64,000 nt of DNA from Alviniconcha marisindica (lineage: Eukaryota; Mollusca; Gastropoda; Provannidae): assembly GCA_018857735.1 (NCBI GenBank), contig JABMCL010003257.1, positions 311,501-375,500 on the forward strand, written 5' to 3'. Positions 59,200 through 64,000 of the stretch are shown here, piece after piece. Under the pieces are notes generated by a model. It saw only the letters and a program-made list of their open reading frames with translations, made no database searches and was not told the origin of the DNA. Both the position numbers and the translations under genes were made by a program. The first letter of the stretch is position 1, and every line of letters starts with the position of its first letter.

Positions 59200-60520
59200 G
59201 TGTGTGAATCCGACTCAGTACAAGTGTCGGCCGCGTGTGGATGCTTCAGTCCCCGCCGGCAGGCGGGGTCCACAGTGGTGCCTTTGACAGAATTAATTGT
59301 CAGTTCTGGCACTGGCGTAAAAACTGAGAAGAAATTAGTTGCAGCAGTATTATATAAAACGAACTTGTCCGGCCGGGATCAAATCTTTGCTGATTTGAAA
59401 CCCAGAAACTACTAAATAAAACAGCAACTGGTCCTGACAGACCGACTGTGACACGCACTGCCGGGAACGGGAAATGGCACTGCAAAAAACCAGAATGCCG
59501 TATTCCTAGCACTGACACAGCGGCCGCTCATCATGACAAAGGCCGAAGCCGCACTGGTAGCCTCGGTTCACGCAAACCGGCCAGTCAGTCAGTCCAAGTC
59601 ATGCAGTGGAGGATCAGTGGTGCCGGCGCCGAATTCAGTTGAAGCGATGCTCGGAGTGTCAGTGCCCGCAACACCGCCACACACTCCGAGCGGCATCGCG
59701 GCTTTCCGGCACCTTCCTCCAAACTCTGCCAGATTTGATTACGCGGCCACTCAGTGTGAAAGGGTACTCCTATCTCCGTGCAGCTGTCCGGCACCCCGGG
59801 TATGAAAAAAACTGAGAAAAAAAAAAAAGAGTCCTGTCAGTCTCGATTCAAACCACTGCCGGCCGTGATTTTATTAGTGCAGTGGAGTAAACTCAGTCAG
59901 TGTTTTGGCGGCTACTTACTGAAATGACACGCCTTGTAGTTTACTTTGAGTTACGGTGATTGTAACAAATTCAGTAACTACTGTTCATGAGCACCAACAA
60001 AAAACTGCTCGTTAGCTGACAGTTTTCAGGAACCTATAAGTGACGTAATTTTTATTTATTTTAACTTGAAAAAATACGTCAGTGGTTGAAGGAAGGATCA
60101 GTGTCGTAAACCAGTGCTTGGAGTTTGAACTGCACCGCCGCCAAACCGGTTCAGTTACTGACGACATCATAGTCCTTCCTCCAAGGAAGTGCCGGAACTG
60201 AAGCAAGGCCAAGAGCCTAGCGGGTAGACTAGGCTTTTCCCGCTACCGCAAATACATCTATCATAGTTTATAATCTTTGGTTCATAGTACGCAAATACAT
60301 CTATCTTAATTTGTAATCTTTGGTTCGTCGTATCCTAAAGCAGTGACGGCATTGCCGACAGGCCGGAATGACTGAGACACACCCGACTGACTGGTTAAAC
60401 TCCAAGCATGGTTAACGACATCGGCAAAGCCGAAGTTTGGAGAGCGCCAACTGGTAGTCATGACCACTCGAGTCAGTTATGACAAAAGTAATGATTAGTA
60501 TATGTACAATAGCGGCCGGG
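59040..60520. other. Region upstream of SSNA1
   Basis: (GT)n at 59148-59200, then GC-richer sequence to 59810 with a frame at 59533-59805 that has no family resemblance, then AT-rich sequence with a TACGCAAATACATCTATC dimer near 60245-60310. No gene supported. Confidence 0.5.
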
Positions 60521-60524
60521 TAGC

Positions 60525-60530
60525 GGCTCA

Positions 60531-60627
<97 letters not shown>

Positions 60628-60664
60628 TGTGCATGTGAGACAGGAGGGCGAAGGGGGAGTGCGC

Positions 60665-60744
<80 letters not shown>

Positions 60745-60751
60745 AGCGTAG
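60525..60751. repeat. AT, AG and GT microsatellites
   Basis: (AT)n at 60532-60560, (AG)n to 60624, (GT)n at 60665-60741. Confidence 0.97.
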
Positions 60752-60964
60752 TAATAATGATACTAATTACTTAGAACACAGCTTTGTAATTATGTTAGTA
60801 CCTGTTTTAAATTATTGTAACGTCTCTATGTTTTATAACAGTTATTTTATGCGCCATTTTACAAGTACTTGTTTTATATTAATGTAATTTATTAAGTATG
60901 TATTATGAGATTGCTTGTATATGATATGTCAGTAAATGTAAATGGTATCTATTATGTACATGTA

Positions 60965-61765
<801 letters not shown>

Positions 61766-61769
61766 GTCG

Positions 61770-62190
61770 GGCCGAATGGAATTCGATACTGGCCGGGTTG
61801 GCCCCCGAATGAGTTCGACCTGCCCCCCCCCCCCCCCTCCCCCCAGCAACCCCCCCCTCCCCCCCAAAAAAAAACACACACACCCCAACCCCACCTCCCT
61901 CTCTCCTGCGACCGCTAATCAGTTAATCAAGTAGTCAACAACGACAACAAAAGATAAACCCTGGCATTGCCAAAAGAAGTTTGCAGTGTTGGTGCACCGA
62001 GTTTCCTGCGGCCAAGAACCATCCAGAGAAAATGTTCAACTGTCCGAAAACGTGACGCTGCTTTTGAGAAGAGTTGCGGCACTTGAGAATGACTGATGCA
62101 GATAGGCAGGGGTTAAAGCAGAGAGTTGTACAGACAGCATCCGCAGACTGAAAACCACTTTGCCATTGACTGTGCACAGGTTAATGTCAG
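61770..62190. other. Interval with C-rich tract
   Basis: Poly-C-rich tract at 61820-61870, otherwise unique sequence without recognisable features. Confidence 0.6.
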
Positions 62191-62194
62191 GGGC

Positions 62195-63545
62195 AAAATA
62201 AATATCTTGTATCCTTGTGCATACTAGCGGCAGAGGAAGGGTGCCCATTTTAATGTCACTGGCAAATAAACATCCTTGTACATCATAAGCGTTGGGGAAG
62301 GGTGCACAGTTACTGAATGTCACCGGTAAATGAATAGCTTTGTATCCTTATAATCATAAGGGCATGGGAATAGTGCACATTTTAATGATGTCACCGGCAA
62401 ATAAATATTCTTGTATCCTTATACATTATAAGGGCAGGGGAAGAGTGCACATTTTAATGTCACTGGCAAATAAATATCCTTGTATCCTTGTAATTATAAG
62501 GGCAGGGGAAGAGCGCACATTTTAATGTCACCGGCCGCAAATAAATATCTTTATACACCATAAGGGCAGGGGAAGAGTGCACATTTTAATGTCACCGGCA
62601 AATAAATATCCTTGTATTCTTGTAATTATAAGGGCAGGGGAAGAGTGCACATTTTAATGTCACAGTCACCGACAGATAAATATCCTTGTATCGTACAGAC
62701 TAAGGGCAGGGGAAGAGTGCACATTTTAATGTCACCGGCAAATAAATATCCTTGTATCCTTGTAATTATAAGGGCAGGGGAAGAGTGCACATTTTAATGT
62801 CACGCGAAGATAAATATCCTTGTATCGTACAGACTAAGGGCAGGGGAAGAGTGCACATTTTAATGTCACCGGCAAATAAATATCCTTGTATTCTTGTAAT
62901 TATAAGGGCAGGGGAAGAGTGCACATTTTAATGTCACAGTCACCGAGAGATAAATATCCTTGTATCGTACAGACTAAGGGCAGGGGAAGAGTGCACATTT
63001 TAATGTCACCGGCAAATAAATATCCTTGTATCCTTGTAATTATAAGGGCAGGGGAAGAGTGCACATTTTAATGTCACCGGCAAATAAATATCCTTGTATC
63101 CTTGTAATTATAAGGGCAGGGGAAGAGTGCACATTTTAATGTCACCGGCAAATAAATATCCTTGTATCGTACAGACTAAGGGCAGGGGAAGAGTGCACAT
63201 TTTAATGTCACAGTCACCGACAGATAAATATCCTTGTATCGTACAGACTAAGGACAGGGGAAGAGTGCACATTTTAATGTACAGTCACCGACAGATAAAT
63301 ATCCTTGTATCGTACAAAGGACAGGGGAAGAGTGCACATTTTAATGTCACAGTCACCGACAGATAAATATCCTTGTATCATACAGACTAAGGACAGGGGA
63401 AGAGTGCACATTTTAATGTCACCGGCAAATAAATATCCTTGTATCGTACAGACTAAGGACAGGGGAAGAGTGCACATTTTAATGTCACAGTCACCGACAG
63501 ATAAATATCCTTGTATCGTACAGACTAGGGGCAGGGGAAGAGTTC
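62195..63545. repeat. About 69-bp GGGGAAGAGTGCACATTTTA array
   Basis: About twenty units: GAGTGCACATTTTAATGTCA, CCGGCAAATAAATATCCTTG, TATCCTTGTAATTATAAGGG. Two subtypes alternate (a GTCACAGTCACCGACAGAT / CGTACAGACTAAGG type and a CACCGGCAAAT / TTGTAATTATAAGG type). Each unit has AAATAAA. Confidence 0.95.
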
Positions 63546-63574
63546 AGTAAGTGAGCACTGAAAGAGAAAGGCCC

Positions 63575-63905
63575 GTCGGGAATGGCCCAGCTGGTAGAAC
63601 GTCCGATGGAAAAGCCGCCAAGGCGGCAATACCGTGCTGACACGGGTTCGAGTCCCCGGTGCGGCGGCAAGGGCGAATTTTTCTCCCAGAGTCAACTTCC
63701 GGTGCAGACTCTCTTACGGTATCCGTACAGCCCCCCGTGTGCAGTCGCGTGCACCAACATCTGTACGCACGTCAGTTAAAAATCCCAAACACTGGTAGCC
63801 ATATACCATTGTTTGGACACACGAAAATACTGCACACACTGATAGAAATGGGTAGCGCTGCTCTTGCGGCGGCTGTGTCAGTCTTACCCAGTAAGGCGAC
63901 CCGAA
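63575..63905 (+). mobile_element. tRNA-derived SINE (gastropod type)
   Basis: A-box TGGCCCAGCTGG (63583-63594) and B-box GGTTCGAGTCC (63645-63655) form a tRNA-like head with an enlarged variable region. The body has CTCCCAGAGTCAACTTCCGG, GCAGACTCTCTTACGGTATC and CGTGTGCAGTCG, which I recognise from tRNA SINEs of snails. The 3' part is truncated before the usual GAAGAAG end. Confidence 0.75.
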
Positions 63906-63914
63906 TTCCGAGGG

Positions 63915-64000
63915 TGAGGGTGGGGGGGGGGGGGAGGGGAGGGGCGGGGAGGGAGCGGAGGGGGGGGGGATGGGGGGAGGGCGAGGGGGGGAGGGGGGAG
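63915..64000. repeat. G-rich tract at window end
   Basis: (GGGGA)n-like sequence with potential to form G-quadruplexes. Confidence 0.85.

Noticed and set aside
59533..59805. A 90-codon frame upstream of SSNA1
   Set aside because: No recognisable motif, and overlapping frames on both strands are similarly open in GC-rich sequence.
63575..63665. A stand-alone tRNA gene
   Set aside because: A and B boxes are present, but the acceptor stem does not pair convincingly and a SINE body follows directly.

Overview
This window looks like a piece of a mollusc genome, most likely a caenogastropod snail. The evidence is large intron-rich genes, tRNA-derived SINE sequence of a kind I associate with gastropods, LINE 3' tails ending in ATT repeats, and a very heavy load of microsatellites and minisatellites. 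The species assignment is inference. Indel-rich repeat arrays suggest a long-read assembly with residual errors.

Two protein-coding genes can be supported. On the + strand, from about 1.0 to 48.4 kb, lies most of a homologue of AXDND1 (axonemal dynein light chain domain-containing protein 1). I place 23 exons whose splice phases agree all the way to a TAA stop at 48438-48440, giving about 1070 residues; the 5' end is outside the window or not recognisable. On the - strand, from 58.9 down to 54.8 kb, lies a complete three-exon SSNA1 (NA14) gene of 123 residues. The genes converge tail to tail, and both families belong to the cilium/centriole/axoneme machinery. Candidate poly(A) signals (52809 on +, 53502 on -) sit about 0.7 kb apart.

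The rest is repeats. Introns are filled with tandem arrays of 18-120 bp units. Three MITE-like elements are visible (21224-21849, 28595-28966 with piggyBac-like TTAA ends, and 29769-30151 packed with short palindromes). LINE 3' ends lie at 37.5, 50.99, 56.9 and 61.0 kb, and SINE pieces at 3.8, 34.7, 49.5, 55.6 and 63.6 kb.

The most unusual observation is that many of the minisatellites are seeded on splice junctions. The repeat unit contains a copy of an exon's own acceptor or donor, often with the first or last coding bases, and the array runs out into the intron from the functional site. I count at least a dozen cases in AXDND1 and two of two introns in SSNA1, on opposite strands, so it is not a property of one locus or one strand. 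In one place (9.9-10.8 kb) such an array appears to have broken up a conserved coding exon.
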